A stretch of DNA of 64,000 bases from Apteryx mantelli (Eukaryota > Chordata > Aves > Apterygiformes > Apterygidae), in the NCBI RefSeq assembly GCF_036417845.1, contig NC_090020.1, forward strand, positions 48,778,425-48,842,424, in the 5' to 3' direction. Of the stretch, positions 40,654 through 53,490 are shown piece by piece. The stretch's first letter is position 1; each line of letters starts with the position of its first letter. The translations under genes and the position numbers were made by a program. Below the pieces are notes generated by a model. The model did not search any database, had not been told where the DNA came from, and saw only the letters and a list, made by a program, of their open reading frames with translations.

Positions 40654-42612
40654 CAGTTAAGAGTGAGCACACCTCACTGTAGTATGGCCATAACAGTTCA
40701 TGACCTTAAAAATGATAGGTGGTTTCAGAGCTCATTCTGTCATATAGCGATATTTTCTTCTACAATTTTTCCCTTTTTTTTTTTTTAAGAAAAGACAATG
40801 ATAAGAGATTCAGCACCACAGACCAGGAACAAACAAATTATCACAATATCCAGGCGTGATAACTTCATAGTTGATAGAATTATGTACCACATACCATGGA
40901 TTTTGTAAGTGGCATTCATTTATGCTCAAATATGAAAATGTAATATAACTTCTCTGTATGGTCTTTATCCAGAAGGAATTATCTCAGAGGAAATGTAAAA
41001 AATCTAACTTCTGCTAAAATTATTCTGACTTATAGGTGTGGGATGAACCTTTAAATTTTACCAAAGAAAATTGATGGACATGGCTTGTATCAATCCTGTT
41101 TTAGCAGAGCTGATGTTTAGGCCCTATATAGGAAAAACAAAATTTAAAATAGCAAATTTCCTCCATAAACAAAAATCATCTTAGGACATCCGGAGAATGT
41201 GTTAGAAGTTTTTGGATAATGAGTGAATTCTCCTAAGAGTGAGACACTAAAAATTTAAGCATTATTTTAAATTATACACTTCTAAAGGCATTATATTAAA
41301 GAACCCCTGCCAAACAAATAAAAAACGGTAGAATAATGCAGTGGCTCACTCTCATAATTCAGGAAATGTTCCAAACCGATGGCATTGTCTCCTGGGAGAC
41401 AAAAGATACCCTCCGCAGAAAGAGGCTGACATTTGTTCTGTCACGGCAAACAAAGAGACTTTATAGAGTGAGTCACTTCACCCTCCCGGGAACGATGATC
41501 TGTGATAGTATTTCAGTAGGAAATATTCCCAGAAATTTTACAACCACATTCCTTTCTATCATTCTAACTTTGCAAACATTATCTATATTCAAATGTTTAC
41601 ACAGCAGGTAAAATCCTTTCATGTCTCTCTCTGCCCACACAGGACTTGGTGTGAAAAGATCAGGCAACTTGAAGCTAGCAGAGTGCCTGAAACAAACTTT
41701 CTTGCTAGCTTAAAAAGAATGTGGTTATTATCAAATGCAAAGACAGTGCCTTTGTATGTATTATTAACTCACATGTACTGTAGTCTATAATATAAAATAA
41801 ACAATAATGAAACATAAAATCAACAAAGAATATGCAGTATAATGTATCATTGAGTACAGAAAGGAAAAAAAAAACAGTGAGTTAAATTAAAAAATTTACC
41901 ATTTCCATTACCTTTTTACCTAATTTTTCTATTTTGAAGCATACAAACAGACTTGACATTCATAACATCAAAAGGAAAAATAAACAATTTCAAAGGAAAC
42001 AATTTCCCGTTAAAGTCTATAATGAATTGAGGACTAGCTAAACTTTTCTGTCAAAACTCTCTCAACAGAAATCTGAAGCTGCGACTAAACTATTTTTGTT
42101 GTACTAAACATCCATTTTTGCTAGAATGATCATACATTTTGGCCTAAAATGCAAATTTCCATGAGGTTTTCTTTTCCTCAGTGAATCTGGAAAGAAGTTT
42201 TGCCTAAATGTTTGTACTCACAAAAGTCCAGGTTTAGAAGTTAAGTTTATCACAGGTTAAGCAATGAGGAAGGATTAACTGCTAAAATCAGTTCCACAAA
42301 TCTAATGTGATGTTTCTTTTTACTTGAAAAACATGTCTTGAGGATATTCTGGTTCTTGACAAATTTACCTCTCTTTAAACAGCATCAAGAAATTAATCCA
42401 GCTTTTCAATTCTCTTGACTGGGAAAAACGTTCATATTAGTATTCTTTTAAGAAGTGACCCTGGCTGTGGTTCGTACTATCAGATAGCAAATGATAAGTC
42501 AGTGGTATCTGTGGGATGCTCTTCTCTTCCCACTTCAAAAATCACAAACTATTGAAGCCTTCTGTTTGCATGAACTAACTAATGTGAAAAGAACTGCAGA
42601 ATTAATCAGAGT

Positions 42613-42615
42613 GTG

Positions 42616-42646
<31 letters not shown>

Positions 42647-42690
42647 GTAAATGTATATATGTGTATGTATATATGCGTATGTAAATATAA
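42613..42690. repeat. (TA)n/(TATG)n compound microsatellite
   Basis: A TA run followed by TATG units and degenerate TATATGTG words. It accounts for the Tyr/Val/Cys-rich 84-residue frame over it. Confidence 0.9.
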
Positions 42691-44766
42691 AATCAGATTC
42701 TGTACTTTTTACTGCAGTTCTAAAATTAGGAAAGCCGTGCTATAAATAGTCATTCCTTTATTCATCAAACAATTGGTATGGAAACACAGGCAGAAATCTC
42801 TTTATCTCTTAGACCAGACTATTCCAGCATTCTGTTTTGAGCATGTTACCCATGTTCTTTATGCACTTGGTCAAATTTTTTTATTGGGACTGAGAAAAAT
42901 GTATGGAGACTGTCTTATAATCTTCACGTACTGATTACAAAATGTACTCACATCCTAGTTTTCTTAAGTTAGAAGCAATACATCTGATTTATCTGTCCTA
43001 GATACTTACACAAGTTAGAAAACATATTTGTGCTCTTTTTGTTTCCTAGTGGCTTGGTTCCCAGAGGAACATGAAAGACATGTGACTTCATCATTAATGT
43101 AGCCATGTGTGCCTAATGATTGAATTACTTGGTATCAAAAAACAAAACAAAAAAATATTTGTCAGAATTTTTCCCCTGTATATCGCTACATACATAAAAG
43201 CTATCCTGTGTTTACCCTAATCAATAGCATGTTAAGGACCATATTAAGCAGTAGCTTCAGGCTGATTCAGTTGATTGCCATGAAACCCAGGGTTGCTGTG
43301 TTGAAAATGGCTGAAGCAAGAATATTCTTTTGTATGTGGAGTCCTAAATGCTAACATCTAGTTTTAGAAATATCTACAAATAATTTGTGTACCAAATACT
43401 TTTCTGTATGTGCTTCAGTAAAACAGATTTTGTATTTTGTTTTAATCAACATGCAGAAAATTTGAGGATACACTGATTAATCCCTTTTTTTCTAGAAGGA
43501 TAGTGCCATATATTCTTAATAAAATTTATACATTGGTTGAAATACAGAAACTCAAAGAAAATGGAATGAGCGATAATACAGATGAGACCCAATAAATACA
43601 GGAGAAAAGAACAAAAGCAGAACTCCAGTTTGGTGGAGAAGAGAAGAAAACTCAGGTGGAGTTATTCAAATAATGGTAACAGTCTGACTGACAGGTCAAA
43701 AATGATCTTAGCAACAACATTTCATACAGATTGCAGTCAATGGAGCCATGAAGGTGTGAAAGGATAACAGATGAATTAGCAACCCTTTCCCCACAGCTAT
43801 GAAGGACAGTGAAAATGATAGTGTGACTTGTGGCTTGGAATGAGAAAAGGAGAGAGGATTTTATAGGAAAGATGGAGTATTTACTTTTGTCACATTATGT
43901 AAAACTGCTGGTAACATGCACAGGAGCAGGTGTTAGAGAGACAAAATGCAGGAATGCAATGCTGTTTCTTAGTCCTGGGCTGAAATAGTTTTAATCACAA
44001 CCAATCCGGCATTACAACTCTTGAGGTTTCCTTTTCTCTGAAAATTAACTTGTCTTACAGTACACTAAGTTGCTTCAGTTCTAATCCTGCTAGCAACAAA
44101 AAGCAGCAGTTCATGATGTCAAGAAAGCTGCCTTGATGAATCATTGCTTAACACAACATTAATACCTTATACTTTTCTTGTTAGAAGACTCAAGAAAAAT
44201 TAACAGCTAGGTGGAAGACTTCAGACTGTGAAATGTGGGAAACTTTTATAACATCTACTATTTACTTTAGTTTCTGTTTTCATCTTTTTCCTCAATTGCC
44301 ACTGAAATCACTGAGGATAGAAATTCTAATTGTAAATAGAAACCTCGTTTTACCATGAGTTTCCATCCATACAAATGCCAACATAGAAAAGTAAGGTTTC
44401 TCTAGTTGCTGAGAAATCTGAAATCAGGCCATCTGAAATCAGCTGTCTGGTCTCACTGCTCTTTTAAGATTCTAGTTCTTACGCAATTACAAATGATGGG
44501 AAATAGAAAAGAGAGGGGTGCACTTACAAAACTGAATTTATCTCCAATTCAGTTAAGTGATCTGTGTGAAGGTGTTGGTGGTTCCACATCTCAATAATTT
44601 GACCATAAGTGGTTCTAGTTAAAGATCTTAAGACAGACACCAAAGATAGAGCAGGCATGGTGATCAAATTGTTCTTCTGCCATAATCATGTTCTTCGAAA
44701 TGCTTTAAGTAATCATTAGTGCCTTTTATCAGTCCTCATAAAGAGCTATGTATTATTATACCTTAC

Positions 44767-45185
44767 ACCAGGTGTCTGGACCCTGGGGGCACCACCAGGC
44801 GTTACAGTCCTGCCCACGCCCTGGCCTGCCCCCCCGCGCAGCCCCAGGCCCCTATTTCAGCCCAGGCCAGGGCGGTCGGTCCCTGCCCCGCGATGCCACA
44901 GCAGTGCTGGCTCCAGCCCCACCATGGCTCTGGGCCTGATCCTGATGCCGATCCTGACCTGCGGGCAACCGCCATTCCCGTGGCAGTGCCTGATGCCCGG
45001 GGCTGGCGCCCTGACACCAGGGCCGAATACTGTAGGAGAGGGACAGGAGGGTGCAGGTCAGAGGCGGGTGCTGGGGGAGAGTCGCCTCTCTGCCGAGGGA
45101 GCTTCTGCAGAGCCGTCCTTCCCACTGTGGCTGGAGCCATCCACGCTGCCGCGCTGTCGCTGCAGTGGTTTCCACAGCATAATTC
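44767..45185 (+). repeat. GC-rich dispersed element, copy B
   Basis: It begins ACCAGGTGTCTGGACCCTGG then GGGCACCACCAGGC, continues CCTGCCCACGCCCTGGCC and TTTCAGCCCAGGCCAGGGCG, aligning with copy A at 26.05 kb. It also holds GATCCTGATGCCGATCCTGA, an internal duplication of GATCCTGAyGCC-like words. The 161-residue open frame at 44719-45204 is low-complexity Ala/Pro/Gly/Arg with no recognisable domain, and is not called as a gene. Edges are sharp against AT-rich flanks (TTATTATACCTT on the left, CATAATTCGTTAC on the right), as for an insertion. Confidence 0.5.
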
Positions 45186-46734
45186 GTTACAAAATCGAAC
45201 CTGAAAGAAAGCTTCGAAAGTAACAGAAGGGGAAAGGGTTTTTTTAAGCTGCTACATTTTGTTTTATTAAACTAATCTGGGGTCAAACAAAGTTCCCATG
45301 CCCTTTTGTTTGCTTATAATTATAGCATTATTACGTGTTGCACAGTTCCTTTTCTGTGGATTTAAAACCACTCTTAGTAGAACCTGCCAGCTGATTAATC
45401 ACTTTTCCTGTACAATGGCAAAATATACCACAATAGTGGCAATATATCTCTTATTACTTGAAACAGTGACGATCACAAATACAAATGCATTGTTACAACT
45501 GTAGGGTTTATATCAAACTCCTAATGAAAACTTTCTAGAAGTTTCCTGTGGACACAGAGGCAAAAGTGCACATGTTTTAATAAATAGATTGCCTAGAGAC
45601 TGAAGAGAAAATTACCATTGGTCTCCATATAATACCTGTCCTGGGAACTTTCAAAGCGGACAGAGACCTTCCCCAGAGATGGTATTTCTCTTAGATTCTA
45701 TTAGGTAAAGATAATGCCTAAAACACACTAGGAAACACACATATGGACTCTAAATGCTGTGCTTTACAGTCCCAGGAGACATTATTTCAGAAACTTAGTC
45801 AAATTCAAACTTTCGCATGTTTTTTTAGAACCTTCTCTTTCTGCTGATGCCAAATTCTTGGTAATGCCAATAAAGTCTGCCTGTGTTGTCTGTACTCAGT
45901 CAAAATATTAGGAAGTGAAATTCAATAACAAGTGACTAGCACCCAGTCTATTAATAAACATATAAAACACAAATAAATATATTCTAAAGTAATACATTAA
46001 ATACATAAATTATGCACCTATATTATGTTTCCTCCACACTGAATTTGAGCCAGCTTATTGCCTGTCTTGACAACACCATATGCCAGAGTGTCAGCTGATA
46101 CAAATGAAGATAGTGCCATTGAGATACTCCTTTCACTCTAGCTTTACTATGGTTTCGTGCTTTTAAATCTTCAGGTAATTATTTTAACTGGACACCAGCC
46201 TAAAAACTTGTTTCTAAAGCAGTCTTCCAAGCAGCAGTATTGAAATTTTGGTATTTACTTTCTCCACTTCTGGCTGCTATCCAAGTAGGATCTTGTGAAA
46301 TTGCACTGGCTAAGTTGGAACAAATCTACCCGGCCTTACCTCTAGTTTCAAGCCAACTGAAATCCAATGAGATTTTGTGGCTAAAAAATTTAACTGAATC
46401 AAATCCAATGTAAAGGAAAAAATGAAGTTAAGGGCAGCACTATTCATCGTTTGGGAAAGAAGTTAGCATGCATAGTCCATTAAAAAAAAAAAGACACAGA
46501 AGAAAACCGTTGAAGGTTTTGCAGCACGGGCAGTTTTGTAGTGTTAGTAAAAAAAGTCATTTTTATTTAAGTAAAAAAGCATATATGTTTTCTACAATGT
46601 CTTACTAACTTTATAGCTTGTACACACTTATAAAGAGACTCCAATAAAAACAGTACAATCAATGTTTCTGTTAGTGTTAGCAAGTGTTAACAAGATCCAG
46701 CTCAAAACTTTTCTGCAGTGAAAAGCCAAAGGGT
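45186..46734. other. Intergenic sequence, nothing recognised
   Basis: AT-rich flank of GC-rich copy B; no gene or repeat seen. Confidence 0.5.
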
Positions 46735-47010
46735 GCAGAGTCAGAAAACTGGCAGAGCTGAGATGGAAAGCTTGGAAGAGTCAGGCCTCTTTGCTGCTAA
46801 GAGTGCCGCAGACACAGTGGCAGGTCTGCTGCCGATGAGAGGAATTGGTGCCGTCTCTGATATCTCAGCTGCTGTGTTGACAAAAACAACAGCAGCGAGC
46901 CTGCCTTTGGAGGGCTTTGCATTGGTCAGGGGCCCTGACTCTTTTCCCACCACAAGCAGTTTGCTAACTATTTCTTCTTTTCCTGTGTCTGGAAAATGGC
47001 TCAGTTAACG
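46735..47010 (-). other. Unrecognised doubly open segment
   Basis: Minus-strand frame open from after the stop near 47005 down to the stop at 46741: 87 residues without a stop, including KEEIVSKLLVVGKESG and RLAAVVFVNTAAEISETAPI, a balanced, protein-like composition. On that strand TTTTCCAG|ACACAG near 46990 resembles a splice acceptor. The + strand is also open here (46718-47008, 96 residues). GC content is higher than the flanks. I do not recognise a family and call no gene; it could be a retrogene remnant, an exon of an unknown transcript, or chance. Confidence 0.25.
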
Positions 47011-50000
47011 TACAAAGCTTTATTTATTTATTGTGGCTTCAGAGATTAGGAGAAAGATTCTGCCAAACTCTGGAAGAAGAAATGGGAGGTGGGAGAAGCT
47101 AGAAATTGAGAAATGGAAGAGATGTAAGGAACGTCCCTGACAGCCTACCTCCCCAGCTGTCCTTGGCTGATTTCTTATTGGCCTAAGCTTTTCTTAGAAG
47201 GGCATGCAATGACAGCTACAGAATCAGTCTCTCCTTTTCCAGGCCCTGCCCGCACAAACATGGCTTTTGAAACATTCATGAAGTGCTCGTACAGTCCCTG
47301 CAATAGATTATTTCCGGTAATAGCTCATGCCAGGGTGAACAAATGGGTTACTTCAGTGTGTATAAATGACTTTAAAATAAATTGCAGCAGGGGTCACACA
47401 GAGTTTTATAGATTCTTCTCTGTGTTTGTAATAGCAAATCACCCTGTTCTGGAGCTGTCAATGGGACTGGACACTTCTATTCTGCTCCAGCATGAGTTCT
47501 GTCATAAAGGCACAGCTAGCCCTAGCAACAAAATACTGCCAGAAGGAGACAATGCTAGGAAGCTGGAAGAGAAATTTCTGTCTTGCTAATGAGTTCCTTT
47601 ATGTTTAATCACCTTCTCCCAAAGGCATTTGAGAACTAAGTACCTGCTATTGTATGTTAAACACTATGAATATTGGCATTCTGTGGGTATTCTGTTACTT
47701 GAGAGGTTTCAGTCACACTATTGATTCTATAGTGTGACATAATTTCAAAAATATCTTAAAAAGTCACACTTTTACAATCAGTTGAAACACACATATATAA
47801 AAACAAGTTTTGGTAATAAGGAAGGATACCATTATGAAGCAAAATACAAGATGAGATTGATTTTTATGTAAGCATCCAACTGTGAAGCACTGTTATAAAG
47901 GCATTACTGTAATACAGAAAATTAGTGTCCATCAGACCTTGAGACTGGTGCCTTGAACATTTGACCATTGTACAGATGACCACTTTAAATCTTCTGCATT
48001 TTGGCACTTTACCCATTTCTCAACAATATTTCCTCATTTTATAGAGGTAAGCGTCAAAGCTGAAAAAGAATAAATTTCATCCCTTTATGTCCAAATAAAA
48101 TCCAGTTGCTATGTTGATGATGATACAATATGCAATTCTCCCCTCAGTTATATCATTACAGATATATAAATTAGTTCACTCTTTAGCATGATATACTCCT
48201 TTTCTTTGCATTGGACTAATGGTATGTTCTATTACCTTTAAGAGCAACTTCTGGATGTGTTTTAACACAAATTCCAATACCAAATTCCCAGCTGATCAAT
48301 AATCAAACAACCAAACTCCTGGTCTTCCCACATAGACTTGATACAACAGCATGCTCAGACTGCTCTTTGGCCTGTGCCTCAGAAACAAGCCTCCAAGACT
48401 GCCCTGTCACTACTGTAGCAGATGCTACAATACAGCAGATGAACAATCTCTCCTCGTTTGCCACCCCTTCTTGTTGTTGCAAGTTTTATGAAGTTGTGGT
48501 GAGGTTGTCTTCCACTGAGAAGGCCGGTTTCTCCTGTTCATCACATCACTCAGATTTCTGGGGCATGGGCAAGCTCTTACCACACCATTGCTAGTTTATA
48601 GGGCAATTGCTTTGCAGTTAACCGGACTACTGATCTAAGTCCTATTTAGAATCATAGCATGGACTAAACCTGATGCCTTTGCTTTCAATTTTTGCTAAAA
48701 TCACAGGGCAGTGGCCACTGCTATAATTAAGTTCATTATTCACCTTTACCCATAAGGCATTCTTAGGCCTTAAAAAGCTAGGAACTAAATTTAAATAATA
48801 GATAGCTGAAAGATATTTTATGCATGGAACTCTTTTCTCCTTTTTGTAAGACCTTTTCTTAAGATAAACTTGTATTTTTGATTTTGCTCTTGAAAATGGA
48901 AATATTTTAAATAAACAAGGTAGGAAAAAGAGAAACACAAATTACAAAGCATTTGTTTTACAAATGAAATAAACATTTTCTTATATATATTAATAACAAA
49001 AATCTTGTGGTCTAAACCAAGTAAAGTGGCTAATCAAGTGCTGACTTGCAAACAGATGAAAACCAAAGCAGTAGCAGCAAGTTAGGTATTTAATGTACTA
49101 ATGTTTGTGAGTATAAATCTAAACAAAATCTGGGTTGATGTGAGCACACAGAATGTGGAGAGGATTATAAACCCTCCAAGAGGTTTTTTTTTCTTTTTCT
49201 CTTCTTAGCAGCCCTGCATATTTTGAGTCCTTGCCCTGAGCTTCTAAGTATTGGAAAGGTCAGGTGAAATTCCAGGTAACGTTTGTACGCTTGAGACCTC
49301 ACGGGGTCCCTGCCCTCTCTCACAATCATTGTGTTTCTTTTCTTTTATTTTGTTTGAGTGTCATTTTTGTAGCAGTCCTGCTGTCTCAAATACCCAGAGA
49401 GCCGTATTGCTGAAAACAGGAACTTAGAACATTCTCCAGCTGTTATCTATTTTGAGAGACAGAAAATTGGCATTATGGAATAGTTAATACTATCTTGCTT
49501 TCTTGTTTTCACATAGTGAATTAACTCCTCAGTCACATCACCACACAGGTATTTTACGAATATCAATGGTATTTTCCCTTTATGTCCTGTGAAAAGTGTA
49601 TTTCCTAAACAGGTTCACCTACATTTATGGAGGAATATTGCAAAATCATCAAGAGTTTGTACATTCTTGAAGGTGAATACACGTTGTGGTGTTCCTACTC
49701 ACACAAGTGGTCCCATTAAAGCCAAGGAGATTATTAGCGTGGATGAAGTACTTGAAACAGGTATAGTGAAAGAAGAAAAATACTTGCTCAGTGATGTAAA
49801 CGACAGGATGTCCTAAAGCCTCAATAGTCCCAGGATTTCATTCTGATTAAACTCTTACATAAGGCTTTTGTAATAAGTCCAGCCAGTGGGATACCTACTT
49901 TTGGCATATTTGAGAATCAGCATTTTAATTCTATCCTAAAAGCTTCCTGAAAATACCTTTTCCCTTCCTTCTGGGCCATTTAAGTTCTTTTTTTGGTATT

Positions 50001-50954
50001 GGCTCATTTCAACCCGTATTTCAAAGGCATAGTTATATTACACTCTGTTTTTCCTATTCTTTTGAATGCTCTTCCCAGAAATTGGTGCATTAAATTATGC
50101 GCATAGTTCCCCAAGAGAACAGATCTATTTCAACAGAATTTGATTTAAAATTCTTTGCTTGTGAAAACTTAGACAACTGTTCAGTGAAAAATGGCTGGTG
50201 TCACACTGGTTCCAAATGTCAGCTGGGGCATGTGTTAGCATAACTTTCTGTAATTGTGCCAGTTAATAATAATTGCAAAATTAATAGGATTGTAGCAAGG
50301 ACAAGTTAAGACAGCACAAGAAGATTTGCCAGCAAACTCCCCTTGTGTTGTGTTGTCTTTGTAAAGCTGTTTGAGCTGTTTTATTTAAACAAGCTCAGCT
50401 TTTTTTTTCCCTTTCTAATGAAGTTGTGACATCTATTTCTTGGATTACATGCCAATCTTTGTTTATTTAGAATCCTTTCCATTCTGTTTAATTCCTTCTC
50501 AAACTTTCCCTTGGATGACTGGCACTCCTCCAAAGAGAACATACTCTAAGTGGAATCAGTTTGTTGTCTTCTCCTTGGTTAAAGTCTAGTAATCTGAAAT
50601 GTTCTTGAAGTCAGAGTGATTTTTGACAACTACTTAAAACTATTGCATCTGCATGGGTGTGAGTTACACACTCGGAACAACTGAGAGACTATCTAAGGTT
50701 CAACTAAGATAGTTAAGAGCTTATAATTTGTGGTAAGAATAATAGGACATAGAAATGGATACTATTAAAAAATTGTCCTCCCCACCCCTACAACTAACTG
50801 TCATTTCCATTTATGTAATGGTGTAAAACGAAACAAGAAAAGCATATGATGGTAAGTAAATAAATAAAAGGTGGGAGAGAGGAACATCTGGTGCTATTTA
50901 ATGCACTGTACTCCAAGAAAATCTGAGCAAATATTCATAGTATGAGTTATTTCT
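47011..50954. other. Intergenic sequence with one unexplained open frame
   Basis: Contains a 126-residue + strand frame at 47209-47589 with ordinary composition and no recognised motif, and nothing else I can support. A weak MIR-like phrase near 48020-48065 was not accepted. Confidence 0.4.
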
Positions 50955-51320
50955 TAATCAGATGTGTCAGGGCCCTGACTGTGTCAAGAAGCTCTGCAAT
51001 CTCTTTCCCCCACCCTCTCTCTTAGGGATTTGGCTGCCAGTGCTCAAGGCCTGCCCTGGCACAGTGCCGCTGTGGGAAGGAGCTGTGTGAGCAGGAGCTG
51101 CAAGAAGCCTCATCAGGGACTGCCCCTGCTTCCCCGGGAGCCACCGCAAGCTCTGGGCCTGGTGGTCATCCCTGGCAGCAGTCGCTGCTCCCTGCTCTCC
51201 TCGCTGGGGCACCGGGGGCTGTGCTGGGGCAGGCCCTGCCCTGCCACCTTGCTCTCACCTGCAGCTCCTGGCTCACATTTACTTGCGGAGGAGCAAACAC
51301 TGCAGCTCCCTGACAAGATC
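50955..51320. repeat. GC-rich block, possible repeat fragment
   Basis: Starts TGTGTCAGGGCCCTGACTGT, close to the first bases of the LTR-like block 640 bases downstream (TGTCAGGGCCTGA). It is rich in CTG/CAG words (GGAGCTGTGTGAGCAGGAGC). Open frames on both strands, up to 117 residues, are Ser/Leu/Pro-rich and unrecognised; I treat them as compositional. Confidence 0.3.
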
Positions 51321-51602
51321 AACCATGAATCTATGTCCACCATGCATATGAGCCTAACACCAATGTATCTCTTCCATTGCTAAGCCTAGGCTACTGCTCA
51401 CTTTCTTGTCATCTGTAATGGCTTCTGTCATCTTTGCTATTCTTTTTCTTGTGTCGATCACTCAGATTACAAAAGTCTGCTCACATTGTGTGTTTCCAAA
51501 GCCAAACAGAAAATACTAGGAATGTTCTCAGAGTTTTAAGACACTCAGAGTTTTTCCTGAAGGCTTGTCATTTCTTTTGATGAGGCACCATAAGATATCT
51601 TA

Positions 51603-52050
51603 GGTGTCAGGGCCTGAAGGGCACTAACAGGCCTTAATGGCTCTGACCAGGCTCACCTGGGGCCTCCACCCACACCCCTGTCCTTGGGCTCAGGGACTCC
51701 ATTTAAGCTCAGCGCTGAACCTCCACTCCCTTCCTGAGCTATGCTGTAGCAGTACCAGTCTCTAGCTCAGCCACACTGGTGCCTGTGCCTGGACATGAAC
51801 CCTGTTGATCTGGACTCTGAGTCACAGACTGACTTCCCAGCTTGACCTTGAATCTGCCTTGTCACCTGTTGATCTGGACTCTTGGTTAAATCTGACTGCA
51901 ATCTCTGGGTCTGCCCTGCTCACTTTGCTCAGGGCTGGTGTGATGGGCCCTGACTGATGAGGCCCTTGCCCTGCTGGCCATGGTATTGCCCTTGGCTCCC
52001 TGTGCTTCAGGGAGCAGCCAGCCCTTGCTGCTCCCTGACCTTAGGGTCCA
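51603..52050 (+). mobile_element. LTR-like repeat sequence (possible old solo LTR)
   Basis: A GC-richer block starting TGTCAGGGCCTGAAGGGCAC. A TATA-like CATTTAAGC at about 51700 lies within GGACTCCATTTAAGCTCAGC, followed by Cys/Trp-like CTGGACTCTGA repeats, as in many avian endogenous retroviral LTRs. CCTGTTGATCTGGACTCT occurs twice, at 51801-51818 and 51865-51882. No internal viral genes (gag, pol, env) are present. Assignment to an LTR is inference; ends and target-site duplication were not found. Confidence 0.35.
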
Positions 52051-53279
52051 GTTAGGTCATCCAGTCATTGAAGTGTTCAAACAACTGTTACCCCTTAGAG
52101 TCTGTCATAGTGTCTTTGGCTCCTCTAAGACTCTCCTATGCTGGACCTCCATGGTTTGTGCTTCCTCTGGCCTCCTTGGGGTTTCCCAGCAAACTAGTGC
52201 TGATGTCTCCACTTGCACAATGCAGACATTTTTAATTGGGGAATCTGAGTACATCAGAAGCAGATTGCTAGCTCATCCCTCACAGCCTGACTCCCACTTG
52301 TTAAGAGGTGCTGACTAGTACTAGATAGGTTCATAGGTTGTCTTGTTTTCCTGAAGCTCCCCTTTACAGTATTCATTTTTTTAGTCACATGGAAAACTCC
52401 AAAGGTGAAAGAACATTGTAGCCTTATAGCCCAGCACATATGGCTGCCATTGCTTGTGACAGGTCATGGGCTTTGTATGAAGCTAAACAACATGGGCCTC
52501 AAGACTTACCAGGCTTTGTGGCGACTTCTCTTGGCCTGCCTGGAGAGTTGTTTTAACTTGTAAGAGCAATTATCTAATGATGGGATAACTCTTACTTACT
52601 TTGCTTTAGCTTTGTATAATTGTGTGGTGTAGCACGTATTGTTATACGTAATTTTGTAGCTAATACGTAGTAATGACAAGTAGTTATTCTGTGCAGGGAA
52701 CTACCTATGACCCTAGAATAAAATGCAGTGTGGAAGAATAAAGAGAAAAGATGATAGCAGAGTCCTTGAAAATGCAGACACAGGATGATTCTGGAGGCCC
52801 CAGGGCTATAAACAACTCACCAGCAGTCAATTACTGGTTGTCAGAGGAATGTAACCTTGGGAGCTGAGTAAAACCAGTTTTCAGGGCAACAAAGAGCATG
52901 AAGAACAAGTATCCAACATATGTAAAATACACCATTCCTAACAAATTAGGGTGTAATGTGGACTTACAGACCAATGAAGAAACAACAAGGTATGGAGCAT
53001 ATTAGGAAACATAATAAATGACTGCTAGTGGATTCTAGAGCGAAGAGGAAGAAACCATCAGCATCAATAACGTACTCCTCCTGGCAAAGGACTCGGAATG
53101 CTAATGGCTTGCTATACTTCTTTCTGTCTACCCCAAACTGAAGTCATCAACCGTAGGACCCAGAGAGTCTGAGGAAGGGTGAGTGTAACACCAGAGAAAG
53201 GGGTAGATGCTAGAAGTTTGTGCATATGTCATTCTAACTATACATATACAGTTTACACTATAAATGTTAATATCATTGT

Positions 53280-53490
53280 AATTGGACTAATTCTTTGATC
53301 AGACTGGTGAGGCTTAATTAGGCTAATCAAAAGTGCTTGGCTTTGCATATACAAGGTGTTCCTTTTGCATGCAACAAGATTTTGATCTTAACAAATTACT
53401 GGGAATTCAAGCAACCTACTCTGTAACTTGGATGCAACAATTCAGTAACACTATGAAGTGCCTGGCTCAACCTGGCTCTGACAACTGTCA
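53280..53490. other. Possible repeat-derived segment downstream of the LTR-like block
   Basis: GAGGCTTAATTAGGCTAATC, CATATACAAGG and GCAACAATTCAGTAACAC have the feel of an LTR U3/R region (TATA-like word, short spacing), but I cannot match it to a named family. Listed only as a candidate. Confidence 0.2.

Larger units (their letters stand above)
38528..44766. other. Intergenic sequence with microsatellites only
   Basis: AT-rich DNA; apart from the AAATA and TATG microsatellites nothing is recognised. Confidence 0.5.

Noticed and set aside
44719..45204. 161-residue + strand open frame
   Set aside because: Ala/Pro/Gly-rich, lies on a GC-rich repeat-like block, and equally long frames exist on the other strand; stops are rare there because of base composition.
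48015..48065. MIR relic (TTTCCTCATTTTATAGAGG)
   Set aside because: Only one weak core phrase; the following order of MIR blocks is not kept.
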